A DNA stretch of 64,000 nt, taken from assembly GCF_037392515.1 (NCBI RefSeq), contig NC_090280.1:76427004-76491003 (forward strand). The letters run 5' to 3'. Under the pieces are notes generated by a model, which was not told where the DNA came from, made no database searches, and saw only the letters and a program-made list of their open reading frames with translations. How positions within the stretch are numbered: position 1 is the first letter of the stretch; each line of letters begins with the position of its first letter. This stretch comes from Haliotis asinina (lineage: Eukaryota; Mollusca; Gastropoda; Lepetellida; Haliotidae). Shown in pieces: positions 23,541 to 33,950 of this stretch. The position numbers were made by a program, and so were the translations under genes.

Positions 23541-23619
23541 CAACGTTGACAGGGTATCTGTCCAGTCTGAGCGAGACCAGCGGGTTGTCAGTATCATAAA
23601 ACCTACGTTGGCAGCTACA

Positions 23620-24479
23620 ATGGCGGAGTCAGCAATCTCAATTGACAGGTAGAAATACGTACCGAACAAGTGAATGAATGGTCGACTTGCTCTGTACAGT
23701 GCTGTCATAACATTAAAATGTGTTGATATTTTGCTGAAAGTTATGTGTGTAAATCGGGTGTTTGATAAATTTGTCAAGTTACGTTGCTTTATTTACAGTC
23801 CAGATATTGATTCCGTATTGGCTATAACTCAATTACTATTGATTTGAAGACTACCTTAGTTCTTTTTTTTCACCAAATGGGAAGACAGGGGCAAGCGCTA
23901 TAGAGCCTTGCTTCATGTAGTCTAATCCGCTACAAGCAGACGCCTTTGTTATTGAACTAGGGCTATAGTCTGTATCTACATTGCGACACGGTATAAGATG
24001 CATTAAAAAATGGGTTTTGTTGGTTGGTTTTTAAATAGAAAACATATATATGAACACTTACTTTTATGAGATTTCATTTTTTCGAAACTTGCGTTTCCTT
24101 TGCTGTCAGAGCTGACAAAGGGACAAGTGGATGTGACTCAAGGTCTCGTTGTTCACATGCTGTGGGGTCTGAAAGTGAGATATATTGTCTAGATGCTGTC
24201 GTAGTGAGTGAGTGAATTTGGTTTTATGCCGCTTTCAGCAATGTTCCAGCAATATCCCGGCGGGGGACACCAGAAATGAGCTTCACACACTGTACCCACT
24301 GGGAACCGAACCCTGGTCTTCGGCGTGACGAGCAAATGCTTATATCACTGGGCGGCCCCACTACCCCTCCCCTGATAGGAAAACCTTCATTATGTTTCGT
24401 TTCTTTCTTTATCTATTGTTTTAAATCACAGATGGGAATTTATATCCTATTTCAAATAATTATTTTGATTTTCTCTTTT

Positions 24480-24564
<85 letters not shown>

Positions 24565-25694
24565 TGTACACTCATTGCGAATTGACGGGGGAAAATAACA
24601 TGATTCTGGGCTCATTCAAATGTTTTCAATACTTTACGGACAGTTTTTACGGGAACGAGACAAATCTGTTTCATTCAGTATTTCCATTTTTGTAGTGCGT
24701 AATATTTGACATACATTTGTTTGATTGCAGCGAACTGACGAAAAAGGAACTGGCTACAAAAGGATATTGTGTCATTCCTGACGTCATAACTACCAAAGAA
24801 TGCGATGAGCTGATTGGACAATACAAATCATGGCTTGGAACATTTCAAACTGGCGACTTTCCAAAGAGTCGAAGGTCAATTGTACACCAGTACCGGATTG
24901 GACACTTTGGCGCCTCGTGGTCTGCGAGGTTGAAAGTCAAACCGGTGTTCTCCTCTATCTGGGATACGGAGAAACTCCTGTCCAGTTTTGATGGCGTGGC
25001 TATATCCAGGCCCCCAGAGGAAGCTGACGGAGTCTTTGATGAGGGCAAGAAATGGTTTCACCTCGACCAGAAGCCTTCCAGAAAAGGTCTTCATGGTTAC
25101 CAGGGGGCACTGTATCTTGAAGAAGCGACAGAAATGGACCACTGCTTCAGAGTATTGTCACATTCACACCGATACTTCGAGGAATTTTTCAGCCATTTCG
25201 ACACCGCCAGGAAAAGGAGCTTGAAGAGCGAGTTCTACAGGCTCACGAAACCCCAAACTGCGTGGTACCAGAAACGGGGTTGCGAAGAAGTCAAAGTTTC
25301 AGTCCCAAAAGGTGGGATGGTGCTTTGGGACTCGAGAACCGTCCACGATAATGTCCCACCAGTTCTCGGGCGTCCTCATGACGATAGATGGCGCTGGGTT
25401 GTCTTCATTTGCATGATGCCTGCTCATTGGGCAGCTGATAAAGACAAACAGAAACGCGCCGGTGCCTATTATGGACTTAAATTGACCAATCACTGGGCTT
25501 CTCAGCAAACAGAAGTGTTTAAGAGCAGCCAGCCAAAGCACAATGGCGATGCTATGTATTGTGTTGACGCAATGCCCCCAGAAGGAAGTACCCGAACTGC
25601 TCGCCTGTTGGCTGCTGTGGAGGAGTACGATTTTGATGACGGGCAATCAAATGGCCCCGGATGGGAACCCGAATGGGACCACACGATGGCCTAA
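23620..25694 (+). CDS. Phytanoyl-CoA-dioxygenase-like Fe(II)/2-oxoglutarate oxygenase, two coding exons
   Basis: Model: exon 1 23620-23648 (MAESAISID plus two bases of the next codon), donor AG/GTAGAA, intron 23649-24730, acceptor TTTGATTGCAG, exon 2 24731-25694. Both splice sites are phase 2 and join to make Ser10, giving 330 residues. The start has A at -3 and G at +4. Exon 2 alone has no ATG at its front, so the short first exon is needed. The product has the PhyH fold signature: GYCVIPDVIT near the N-terminus, the iron ligands H120 and D122 (FHLDQ) and H215 (RTVHDN), and R229/R231 as candidate 2-oxoglutarate-binding arginines. All metal ligands are present, so it is probably an active oxygenase, with substrate unknown. 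No clear signal peptide or peroxisomal targeting end is seen (C-terminus …WDHTMA). The intron holds a SINE and a TTTA microsatellite. Confidence 0.88.
24204..24366 (-). mobile_element. tRNA-headed SINE (family A) in the dioxygenase intron
   Basis: Minus-strand copy: head related to GGCCGCCCAGTGATATAAGC, then TCGTCACGCCGAAGACCAGG, GGTTCGGTTCCCAGTGGGTA (B-box-like), GTGTGAAGCTCATTTCTGGT and the GCGGCATAAAACCAAATTC tail. The head pairs with tRNA-type A and B boxes. It lies wholly inside the intron, in antisense to the host gene. Confidence 0.88.
24478..24563. repeat. (TTTA)n microsatellite in the dioxygenase intron
   Basis: About twenty uninterrupted TTTA units, about 170 bases before the splice acceptor. 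It accounts for the long Phe-Ile-Tyr-Leu repeating frame that covers this stretch. Confidence 0.97.
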
Positions 25695-25713
25695 TGGGAT
25701 GTTAAGGGATTTC

Positions 25714-25719
25714 AATAAA
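25714..25719 (+). terminator. Poly(A) signal of the dioxygenase gene
   Basis: AATAAA lies 20 bases after the stop codon, followed by GTGTACAAAT. The 3' UTR would be very short, about 40-50 bases. It is the first canonical hexamer after the gene. Confidence 0.75.
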
Positions 25720-25798
25720 GTGTACAAATAGATGACTGAGTACATACTCAGGATAATAATTTTGTTGTCATAAATTTGCACATGAAGTGATATTGATA

Positions 25799-25913
25799 TA
25801 CAAAACAGAAAAAGAAACGCAATTTTCGAAAGAAATGAAATCTCATAAACGTAAGCGTACATGTTTATGTCCTTATATTATGCCACAGTTGCTTCTCTTT
25901 TGCTGTTCAGTAT
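25799..25913. mobile_element. Small TIR element, family 5, copy 2
   Basis: Ends: ACAAAACAGAAAAAGAAACG at the left and CTCTTTTGCTGTTCAGTATA at the right (inverted relation). The middle shares ATCTCATAAACGTAAGC and CATGTTTATGTCC with the copy at 2339-2458. It lies about 80 bases after the dioxygenase poly(A) signal. It is non-coding. Confidence 0.55.
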
Positions 25914-26379
25914 ATTAATATTCTTACACGAGTCATCGGAGTTTGTTCTGAAGAACAGCCTTACAATGTCGAGACCAAAGGTCTGTGAATCCCAGTTCGC
26001 CGCTGATGTTTTGAGATTAGTGCTTGTAGAGACCCGTGCTTGTAGATTTCAGCAAAATGTTGGACATTAAATGCCCATATCACCTCGGGATCGACTTTTT
26101 CTACTCATGGATACCATAGATTTACTGCAGCAAGTCAGTGTTGACTCAAATTTCCTTTTTACGTCATCCTTATGGAAACTGCAAGTGTGGTCATATAAGC
26201 ACGGACTGGCCTGTGCAGCTGGCATATATTGTTTTCAAAATTAGTTTACATGCCATATACAGACAGTGTCAGTTTCCTAGGGAAGTAAGAAAATATTTTG
26301 CAATATGCAAATTGTGTCTTAGTCCTTGAGACGTTGCCCTGATATTTATTTATGTACTATATTTAAATACTGTGAGTGT

Positions 26380-26430
26380 ATTGAACGTATATCTTCACAC
26401 GTCTGGATTCGAACCCGGACATGCGTCGAA
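26380..26430 (-). other. tRNA-like B-box sequence, possible SINE remnant
   Basis: On the minus strand GGGTTCGAATCCAGAC matches the B-box or T-loop form of tRNA-derived sequences. I cannot fold a cloverleaf around it, and no tail is visible, so it is not called a tRNA gene. Confidence 0.3.
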
Positions 26431-26576
26431 AGTGTATGCTATTGTACGGCCTTGTAACATACCACTGGAAGATACTTCAGACGTTGAGGAAAACACGATT
26501 TATAATTTGTATTCTTGTAACTACATGGTATTTGTCATATTTTAACTTCTTCTTAGTAACACACCCATACACACAT

Positions 26577-26577
<1 letters not shown>

Positions 26578-26661
<84 letters not shown>

Positions 26662-26674
26662 TACGCGCGCACAC
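26578..26674. repeat. (CA)n microsatellite
   Basis: Long CA run interrupted by ATACATACACAT and flanked on both sides by ACGCGCGCACAC. The His-Thr and Val-Cys open frames that cross it are composition artefacts. Confidence 0.97.
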
Positions 26675-26679
26675 GCTCA

Positions 26680-29290
26680 GAGAGAGAGACTGTGTATTTT
26701 GTTTAATTGATGTGTATTATAATATTTTATTTCAGCTACTTTTTTCCTGAATAAATATTTTTAAAATAACTTTTGCTTGTCAGTTGCTTCTACGTGCGTC
26801 CCGATCACAATATCGAAAGATCCATGAAGATCTGGATTAGAATATATCTTCAGCAACCCGTGCTTGTCGTAAGGAGTGACAGACGGGATTGGGAAGTTAG
26901 TCTCGCTCCCTTGACTGACATCGATGCTCATTGTATTTTATGTTAATATTTAACTTAAAATGCCCCCTTAGGTAGTACGTCTTGAGAGTCTTTACTACCT
27001 TGCTATATTAGTATATGTTGTGATTGTATGCATATAATAATTAAGACGATCAGTAAAACCATGACAATAAACAGAAGAAACTAAACTAAACTAAAAATGC
27101 TTTATGGTTCAACTTCTTTATTATACAAGGTCACAACGTTTCGAGACAGTTCCTAGTCTCTTCTTCAGGTGAAGTGAAGGTAAAACTAAAGGGTTGTAGT
27201 ATATATACACATAACAGTAGACAGATAACAATGGGTAACAAGATATACAGGTTTCTGTTAATTGATGTACAGGCTTCGATTGATTGATGTACAGGCTTCT
27301 AGTGATGTACAGGCTTAACTGGCGTGCAGGGTTCTATTGATTAGGTTAACGAGTAAACAGAAGAATAGCGCGCAATAACCAGTGTGTCATCAAAAGGTTA
27401 AATCATTGCGCCCAGGCTAATTTTACCTGCAGACTACTTCTATTATATGTTTCAGCACTATCTTACAATGCAGGTTATCAGTGTTTCAGAGTTAAACACT
27501 GAATTATCCATCAAGTGTAGGCGATCTAACTAACATAAACAATAAGTGCAAGCGCCTGTTCACATTATTTAGATCAAGATGTAATGCACTACTTATCAAT
27601 TATATTAGAAGAGGTACTGCCTCTTTCAATGATACTAATACACTGTAAAAATATTGAGGATGAAATTCATATCTGTAAAAGCTATGAGGATACCATCCTC
27701 GATATATCCAGGGTGTTCGTTCCGATAAGTCCCCACTATACCACGGATGTGTCTACGGCTCAGCCCGATGAATGTATTACCTCCCTTGGTTGGCTTTTCA
27801 ACTGATCAGGTGTCTCCGTTGTAGGTGGAACCATTTATGTTTTTCATGGTTATCAAAAATTACAGCTGTACTTTCTTCGATTTCTTCAAGATGATAAAAT
27901 TTATTAACTGACGATCCTCACCTTTATGAACCCAAATCGCTCCTACCCAAGGAACGAAAAGGCGCGCTTGACAGAAAAGCACCTTAAATTGGTACCTAAA
28001 TGTAGAAACAGAACCATTCCACAGTCAGTGGTTTAACCTAGGCAAAAGGATGCAGTCCAACGCTCGTCCAGTCAAAAGCTGAAAATATACAGTATACACT
28101 ACGCATTTAAACGCTGGGCTAACTCACCATAGTGAACTTCGAGAGGTATTTAGCAGTTGGTGTGCTGAACAGTGGGAACAGTTCTATGGATATGCAGCTT
28201 CTTTATTATAATATAAGCAACGTTTTGGTGTAGACACTGCTATGAAGCACATGATGTACAATACTGCAGGAAACGCTTAAGTGAGTGAGGTTCGACAGAT
28301 TTATGTCGCTCTTAGCAATAATCCAACCAAATGGAACCATTAACAATGATGCATGATGAAGCCATGTGCCCATGTAAATTACAACTCTTTGCTCTGTATC
28401 ACGTTTATCTGATATCATACATATCATCACTTAGAGTACGTTATGAATATATTATTGAGACAGTTTAAATGGTGTTTATATGTCAAAAGTTGATGTGTAA
28501 AACATTCCGTTTGCCATATCTGACAGCGCCGTAACTTATAAATACACTGATTTACCTATCTCTGTATGCATGTATTACATGTATATATCACAAAGGGTAC
28601 AGTTGCTCGTGGTCTCGTAGCATTTGATAAGCTGATTGGTGACGCGTGTATCCAATTAACGTTTTTCATTTGGTAACATTTTCGTTGTCAGAGAGGGGCT
28701 TGAAACTCGTTCAATATATGTAATGAACTACCTGTATTATCCTAGAAGAGAGAAACAGTAAGTCTTGTAATCATCATTGCAGATATTGATATTTTCAGCT
28801 GCCAGTCACCAAAATATGTTCACGTTGATTAACATGGTCAAATCTGAACAATGCCATACTGACGTGACGTTTCTGAAACTGGAAGCCGGTGGTTCCCTTT
28901 GACCAAAAAGCAGAAAATATTGACAACTCCACGGTTAGGATCGACATCCAGAAATATAGACTTTTAACTGGTACCATCTCACAATTTGTTTATAGTGACG
29001 CAGTGTCTCATCTGGTGGGATTGTAAATTGAAATGCGACTGAAACAAATGGTGATTCAGCTTCCTGTTGGATTAAGTCATACGCAGGCAAGACGACATGC
29101 GCAGACAGTGCAGAATTGAGGTAAATATCGCTTTATCGCTTTCTCGCTTTATCGCTCTATCCCTCTATCGCTCTCTCGCTCTATCGATTTCTCGTCTTGT
29201 GATATCGCTTTCTCGCCTCCAGATTTTAAGGCGAGACAGCGATGGCCCAGCCACCATAACTAAAGGGATCGAGTGGCCAGGTTCGCTGAC
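26680..29290. other. Intergenic DNA with no supported gene
   Basis: It contains the stem-loop segment at 27110-27190, four degenerate copies of TTGATGTACAGGCTT at 27257-27350, and a pyrimidine-rich repeat of CGCTTTATCGCTCTCT type at about 29121-29215. I see no exon with splice sites and no family-like protein sequence. Confidence 0.4.
27110..27190 (-). other. Possible retroelement end: stem-loop followed by GAAACGTT and AATAAA
   Basis: Read on the minus strand: CTGAAGAAGAGACTAGGAAC, then TGTCTCGAAACGTTGTGACC, then TTGTATAATAAAGAAG. GAGAC and GTCTC form a short stem around AGGAACT. I recall a 'CTGAAGAAG…hairpin…CGAAACGTT' phrase as recurrent near the ends of some non-LTR or Penelope-like elements. 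No reverse transcriptase frame is visible beside it, so at most a fragment is here. Confidence 0.3.
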
Positions 29291-29560
29291 TTGAATGACA
29301 GTCATCGATCAATGCTCATGCTGTTGACCACTTGATTGTCTGGTGTAACCCACAACCGCGGGTCTGGTGGTGACATATACTGGAGTTCAAACCCAGTAAG
29401 GTAGCCTTAGATGAGATCACCCTTCGTGCCGGCAATATTTCACAGAGGTTAACAATACAGAGTAATAGTGCACTGGAGATCGATGCTCATGCTGTTGATC
29501 ACTGGATCACCCACTCGATTATCTACGCCATATAGCTGAAATGTTCCTGACGTTAAACAA
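29285..29560 (+). mobile_element. Diverged family-B SINE fragments (two)
   Basis: GTCATCGATCAATGCTCATG CTGTTGACCACTTGATTGTC at 29301-29340 and GATCGATGCTCATGCTGTTG ATCACTGGAT at 29479-29508 both match the core of the family-B SINE in plus orientation. About 130 bp of other sequence lies between. The second fragment runs on into CTCGATTATCTACGCCATAT and a decayed tail. Confidence 0.6.
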
Positions 29561-29937
29561 CAACAACTTTAAAAGCAACCAAATATACACTGGGGAGATG
29601 AGGGTATCCTATTACGCCTCGCTGCAGCCCAACTGCGAATATGTGTTGAAGCGAACGTAAAAGGCTTTCAGAGAATGCATTTTATGGGTTCATCATCACC
29701 TGTATGTTTTGTTTGGATATGGTGACATGTAATTGCCGCTCACCGACATTTTTATCTATTCGTTTTCTATTTTCTACTTCTTTTCATATTCTATTTTTCA
29801 CCATGCTTACCCAGTGAAAGGCTTCAAATGTGGAAGTATATATTTAAAAGCATATCTTTTGTTGGTGCACAACGCCACTACATTTTACGTTGTAATAACC
29901 GTGGCTCGTGTTAGACATTTTCAATTAAATATAACAA

Positions 29938-29966
29938 GTATATGTATGTATGTATGTATGTATGTA
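29938..29966. repeat. (TATG)n microsatellite
   Basis: Seven TATG units directly before TAACATCTCTG. Confidence 0.9.
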
Positions 29967-30031
29967 ACATCTCTGTTTCTGTAACATCTCTGGCATTCTT
30001 CAAACAACATCAGGCCTATCTGCGTACAAGT

Positions 30032-30278
30032 CAGTGAGTGAATTTAGTTTTACGCCATATTCAGCGATATTCCAGCAATATGGTGGCGGTCTGTAAATTA
30101 TCGAGTCTGGTCCAGACAATCCAGTGTTCAACAGCATGAGCATCGATCTACGCAACTGGGAACCGATGACACGTGTAAACCAGGTCAGCGAGCCTGACCA
30201 TCCAGCGAGCCTGCTAGCCACCTCTTATAACAAGCATGCGTTATTGAAGATCGATTCTAACCCGGCTCTCCACGGGCC
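30032..30278 (-). mobile_element. Family-B SINE, nearly full length
   Basis: Minus-oriented copy with the tail (CAGTGAGTGAATTTAGTTTT ACGCCATATTC), the core (GACAATCCAGTGTTCAACAG, CATGAGCATCGATCTACGCA) and a decayed head near TCTAACCCGGCTCTCCACGG. About 20 bases are missing around the region where other copies have the AAAAGGCGAC stretch. Confidence 0.88.
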
Positions 30279-30279
30279 C

Positions 30280-30925
30280 CTTTATGGTTGTTTTAATTCT
30301 CTCGGTACGGTATGGAAGGCAGGCGAACAGTTTACTGAGATCAGACAGAGGCAAGAGGAAAAGGCACGGACTCGGTGATTGGCTGGGCAGTGATCTTCCC
30401 TCCTTGTTTCAGCTTGCCTTCTGACGGTCTGTCCGCGCTCTTCCTGCTGCTTTCTGCCGTTTTTCTAGTTTTAAACATCTGAGATGAACTACTAGTTACC
30501 GACAGGTTCTAAGATACAAAAGGAGCATTGCTACAGCTTGTTCCAGTCACAATATGGCCGACGTGACTTTGAACTCATTCACCCACCCGTATAGTGCATG
30601 TGTGCGTCATGTTCCTGAATGCATGCATGCCGTGCACGTGTGTGTCAATATTCCCCAGGCATATATGTCCTCTACGGTAATGTCATGTCACTGCTTGTAT
30701 ACATATGTCTTTCACATGTGAGATAAGAAGCTTCGAATCTACAGTGCCACTCGATTATGGACTGTGATCTGTCAACACCCTGTAAGCACAGGATTGCCTA
30801 CCTTGATTATCACGATCTACCCATCCCAGATCCGAGTCCCATGGCTCACACGTACCAGATCCAGTCAGCGCCCCAATGGAGCTGACTGTGTTCACCCCAG
30901 TAATCATTCCTCTCAAACACGCAAG
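30280..30925. other. Intergenic DNA with no supported gene
   Basis: Nothing recognisable between two SINEs. The 100-residue plus frame at 30764-31066 runs into the following SINE and is not gene-like. Confidence 0.4.
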
Positions 30926-30928
30926 AGA

Positions 30929-31085
30929 GGTGGGGTAGCCACTGGGGGGTTAAGGCAGTCGCTTGTCACTCCGAAAACCCGGGTTCTATTTTCCAGATGG
31001 GTTCAATGTGTAGGGCACATTCTGACGCTCCACGCCATGATACCATATACTTCTAAAACGGCATAAAGCCATACTCACTCGCCCA
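30929..31085 (+). mobile_element. tRNA-headed SINE (family A)
   Basis: Head GGTGGGGTAGCCACTGGGGG, then CAGTCGCTTGTCACTCCGAA, the B-box-like CCCGGGTTCTATTTTCCAGA, and a diverged body and tail ending CCATACTCACTCGCCCACCC. It is complete but old. Confidence 0.8.
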
Positions 31086-31605
31086 CCCATTTCAAATACG
31101 TGTAATGTTTAAAGGTTAAACTAACTTTATAACTAACGACTATCGCTTGTAGGACTCAGTCTAATCATAGGCGAATATGTTTGTAAATACCCTGAGGTAT
31201 ATTAAACTGACTCGATCAAATCAACAATACCATTATTCTCTGTATTTTTAGTATGTATTATTGTTATATATTATTGTGACTTATCACGAATTTCTATAGG
31301 AAGGAAAAATCAATATTTGCGTATGAAGAATATCGGATGTTATGTGCCATAACATAGCCCCTTTACTGCTGTGCTCAGTGTATATTACTAATCTTGTAAT
31401 TCAACATTTCTAATCGTGTAATGTTTATTTGGGGAACAAGCGTGATGTGCGTAATCTAGGTTCCTATTTCAGAGTCATTAGTGATAACCTTCCATCGCAC
31501 TGGAAAGCTTATTGCACCGACACGACAATCCTTCCAGTAAAACCTGGTTTCATGTGCGCTTGTGTTTTCTTTGAATAAATCAACATTCAGCTGTATGCAG
31601 CTATG

Positions 31606-31685
31606 TAATGGTGGCCTGCCTGTACACAACCACGTGTGAACTTGACTACCCAGTGATAGATATTGTGAGCATCGATCTGATAATT
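31606..31685 (-). mobile_element. Family-B SINE remnant at the edge of the 41-bp array
   Basis: ATGGTGGCCTGCCTGTACAC, TTGACTACCCAGTGATAGAT and GAGCATCGATCTG align in order with the family-B core ATGGCGGCGGTCTGTAAAT…CCAGTGATCAACAGC…GAGCATCGATCTG in minus orientation. The match breaks off exactly where the 41-bp tandem array begins. Confidence 0.55.
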
Positions 31686-33460
31686 GTTAGTTGTAAAGGC
31701 TGCTAGAGGGTGCTCCGTCTGATGATTGTGAGTTGTAAAGGCTGCTAGAGGGTGCTCCGTCTGATGATTGTGAGGTGTAAAGGCTGCTAGGGGTGCTCCG
31801 TCTGATGATTGTGAGTTGTAAAGGCTGCTAGGGGTGCTCCATCTGATGATTTTGAGGTGTAAAGGTTGCTAGGGGTGCTCCATCTGATGATTGTGAGGTG
31901 TAAAGGCTGTTAGGGGTGCTCCATCTGATGATTTTGAGGTGTAAAGGCTGTTAGGGGTGCTCCATCTGATGATTGTGAGGTGTAAAGGCTGTTAGGGGTG
32001 CTCCATCTGATGATTGTGAGGTGTAAAGGCTGCTAGGGGTGCTCCATCTGATGATTTTGAGTTGTAAAGGCTGTTAGGGGTGCTCCATCTGATGATTTTG
32101 AGTTGTAAAGGCTGTTAGGGGTGCTCCATCTGATGATTGTGATTTGTAAAGGCTGCTAGGTGTCTGCTCCATCTGATGATTGTGAGTTGTAAAGGCTGCT
32201 AGGTGTCTGCTCCATCTGATGATTGTGAGGTGTAGAAGCTGCTAGGTATCTGCTTCGTCTGATGATTGTGAGTTGTAAAGGCTGCTAGGGGTGCTCCATC
32301 TGATGATTGTGATTTGTAAAGGCTGCTAGGGGTGCTCCATCTGATGATTGTGAGTTGTAAAGGCTGCTAGGGGTGCTCCATCTGATGATTGTTAGTTGTA
32401 AAGGCTGTTAGGGGTGCTCCATCTGATGATTGTGAGTTGTAAAGGCTGCTAGGGGTGCTCCATCTGATGATTGTGAGTTGTAAAGGCTGCTAGAGGGTGC
32501 TCCATCTGATGATTGTGAGGTGTAAAGGCTGTTAGGGGTGTGAGTTGTAATGGCTGCTAGGTATCTGCTCGATCTGATGATTGTGAGTTGTAAAGGCTGC
32601 TAGGTGTCTGCTCCATCTGATGACTGTGAGGTGTAGAAGCTGCTAGGTATCTGCTCCGTCTGATGATTGTGAGTTGCAAAGGCTGTTAGGGGTGCTCCAT
32701 CTAATTATTTTGAGATGTAAAGGTTGTTAGGGGTCCTCCATCTGATGATTGTGAGTTGTAAAGCCTGCTAGGGATGCTCCATCTGATGATTTTGAGTTGT
32801 AAAGGCTGCTAGGGGCGCTCCATCTGATGATTGTGAGTTGTAAAGGCTGCTAGAGGGTGCTCCATCTGATGATTGTGAGGTGTAAAGGCTGTTAGGGGTG
32901 CTCCATCTGATGATTTTGAGTTGTAAAGCCTGCTAGGAGTGTTCCATCTGATGATTGTGAGTTGTAATGGCTGCTAGGTATCTGCTCGATCTGATGATTG
33001 TGAGTTGTAAAGGCTGCTAGGTGTCTGCTCCATCTGATGATTGTGAGGTGTAGAAGCTGCTAGGTATCTGCTCCGTCTGATGATTGTGAGTTGCAAAGGC
33101 TGTTAGGGGTGCTCCATCTAATTATTTTGAGGTGTAAAGGTTGTTAGGGGTCCTCCATCTGATGATTGTGAGTTGTAAAGCCTGCTAGGGATGCTTGATC
33201 TGTTGATTGTGATTTGTAAAGGCTGCTAGGGGTGCTCCATCTGATGATTGTGAGGTGTAAAGGCTGCTAGGGGTGCTCCATCTGATGATTGTGAGTTGTA
33301 AAGGCTGCTAGGGGGTGCTCCATCTGATGATTTTGAGTTGTAAAGGCTGCTAGGGGTGCTCCATCTGATGATTGTGTGTTGTAATGGCTGCTAGGTATCT
33401 GCTCGATCTGGTGATTGTGAGGTGTAAAGACTGCTAGGTATCTGCTCGATCTGATGATTA
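31668..33460. repeat. 41-bp minisatellite array (about 1.8 kb)
   Basis: Unit GATGATTGTGAGTTGTAAAG + GCTGCTAGGGGTGCTCCATC + T (41 bp), about 43 copies with variants (TTTTGAG, GGTGTAAAG, CTGTTAGG, TAGGTGTCTGCTCC). A higher-order block is visible: a run of variants including CTAATTATTTTGAG at about 32701 recurs at about 33118, a period of 417 bp, roughly ten units. The first unit grows out of a SINE remnant. Confidence 0.95.
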
Positions 33461-33890
33461 ATACAGATCAGCTGATTTAATTATGAACACATACATAAGA
33501 CGTTGTGGCTTTGAGCTCACAAATACTGGTTTCTTGGTTTAATTACAGAATGGGTTAGTAAAAACATATTTCCCGTTACTCGTACCTCGTGGATTATTCT
33601 CTAAGTCTACAGCTCCTACTCATTGTTTGCACGAAGCCAACATCTGATGTCAATAAGGCACGTTCCCTTGTTCTTTCAACTGTTCTACTTGCTGAATGTG
33701 TTGTATTCTTATTTTATTCATATTCATTAACAGCAACGATTTAAAACAAATTCATTAAAAACAAAGATGTTAAACAAAGTCATTAACAACGATTTGAAAC
33801 AAACAGAATGTGGCTAGGATAGTCTTGTTCGAATCATGTCAGTTTGTCTATATTTACATACACTGACGGACGTATGGTTAGCGGGAATAT

Positions 33891-33950
33891 GAGTGAGTGA
33901 GTGAGTGAGTTCAGTTTCACGCCGCTTTCAGCAATATACCAGCAATATAC
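33891..33950 (-). mobile_element. SINE tail fragment (family A type)
   Basis: GAGTGAGTGAGTGAGTGAGT followed by TCAGTTTCACGCCGCTTTCA GCAATATACCAGCAATAT is the shared SINE tail and the start of the family-A body in minus orientation. The rest is absent. Confidence 0.75.

Noticed and set aside
24276-24695. 139-residue plus frame before the oxygenase exon
   Set aside because: It is made of SINE sequence and the TTTA microsatellite inside the intron.
24717-24730. Start of the oxygenase at 24717
   Set aside because: That codon is TTG. The sequence up to 24730 is the pyrimidine tract and AG of a splice acceptor, and a phase-matched first exon exists at 23620-23648.
26421-26750. Frame with a long His-Thr run
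   Set aside because: It is a CA microsatellite read in frame.
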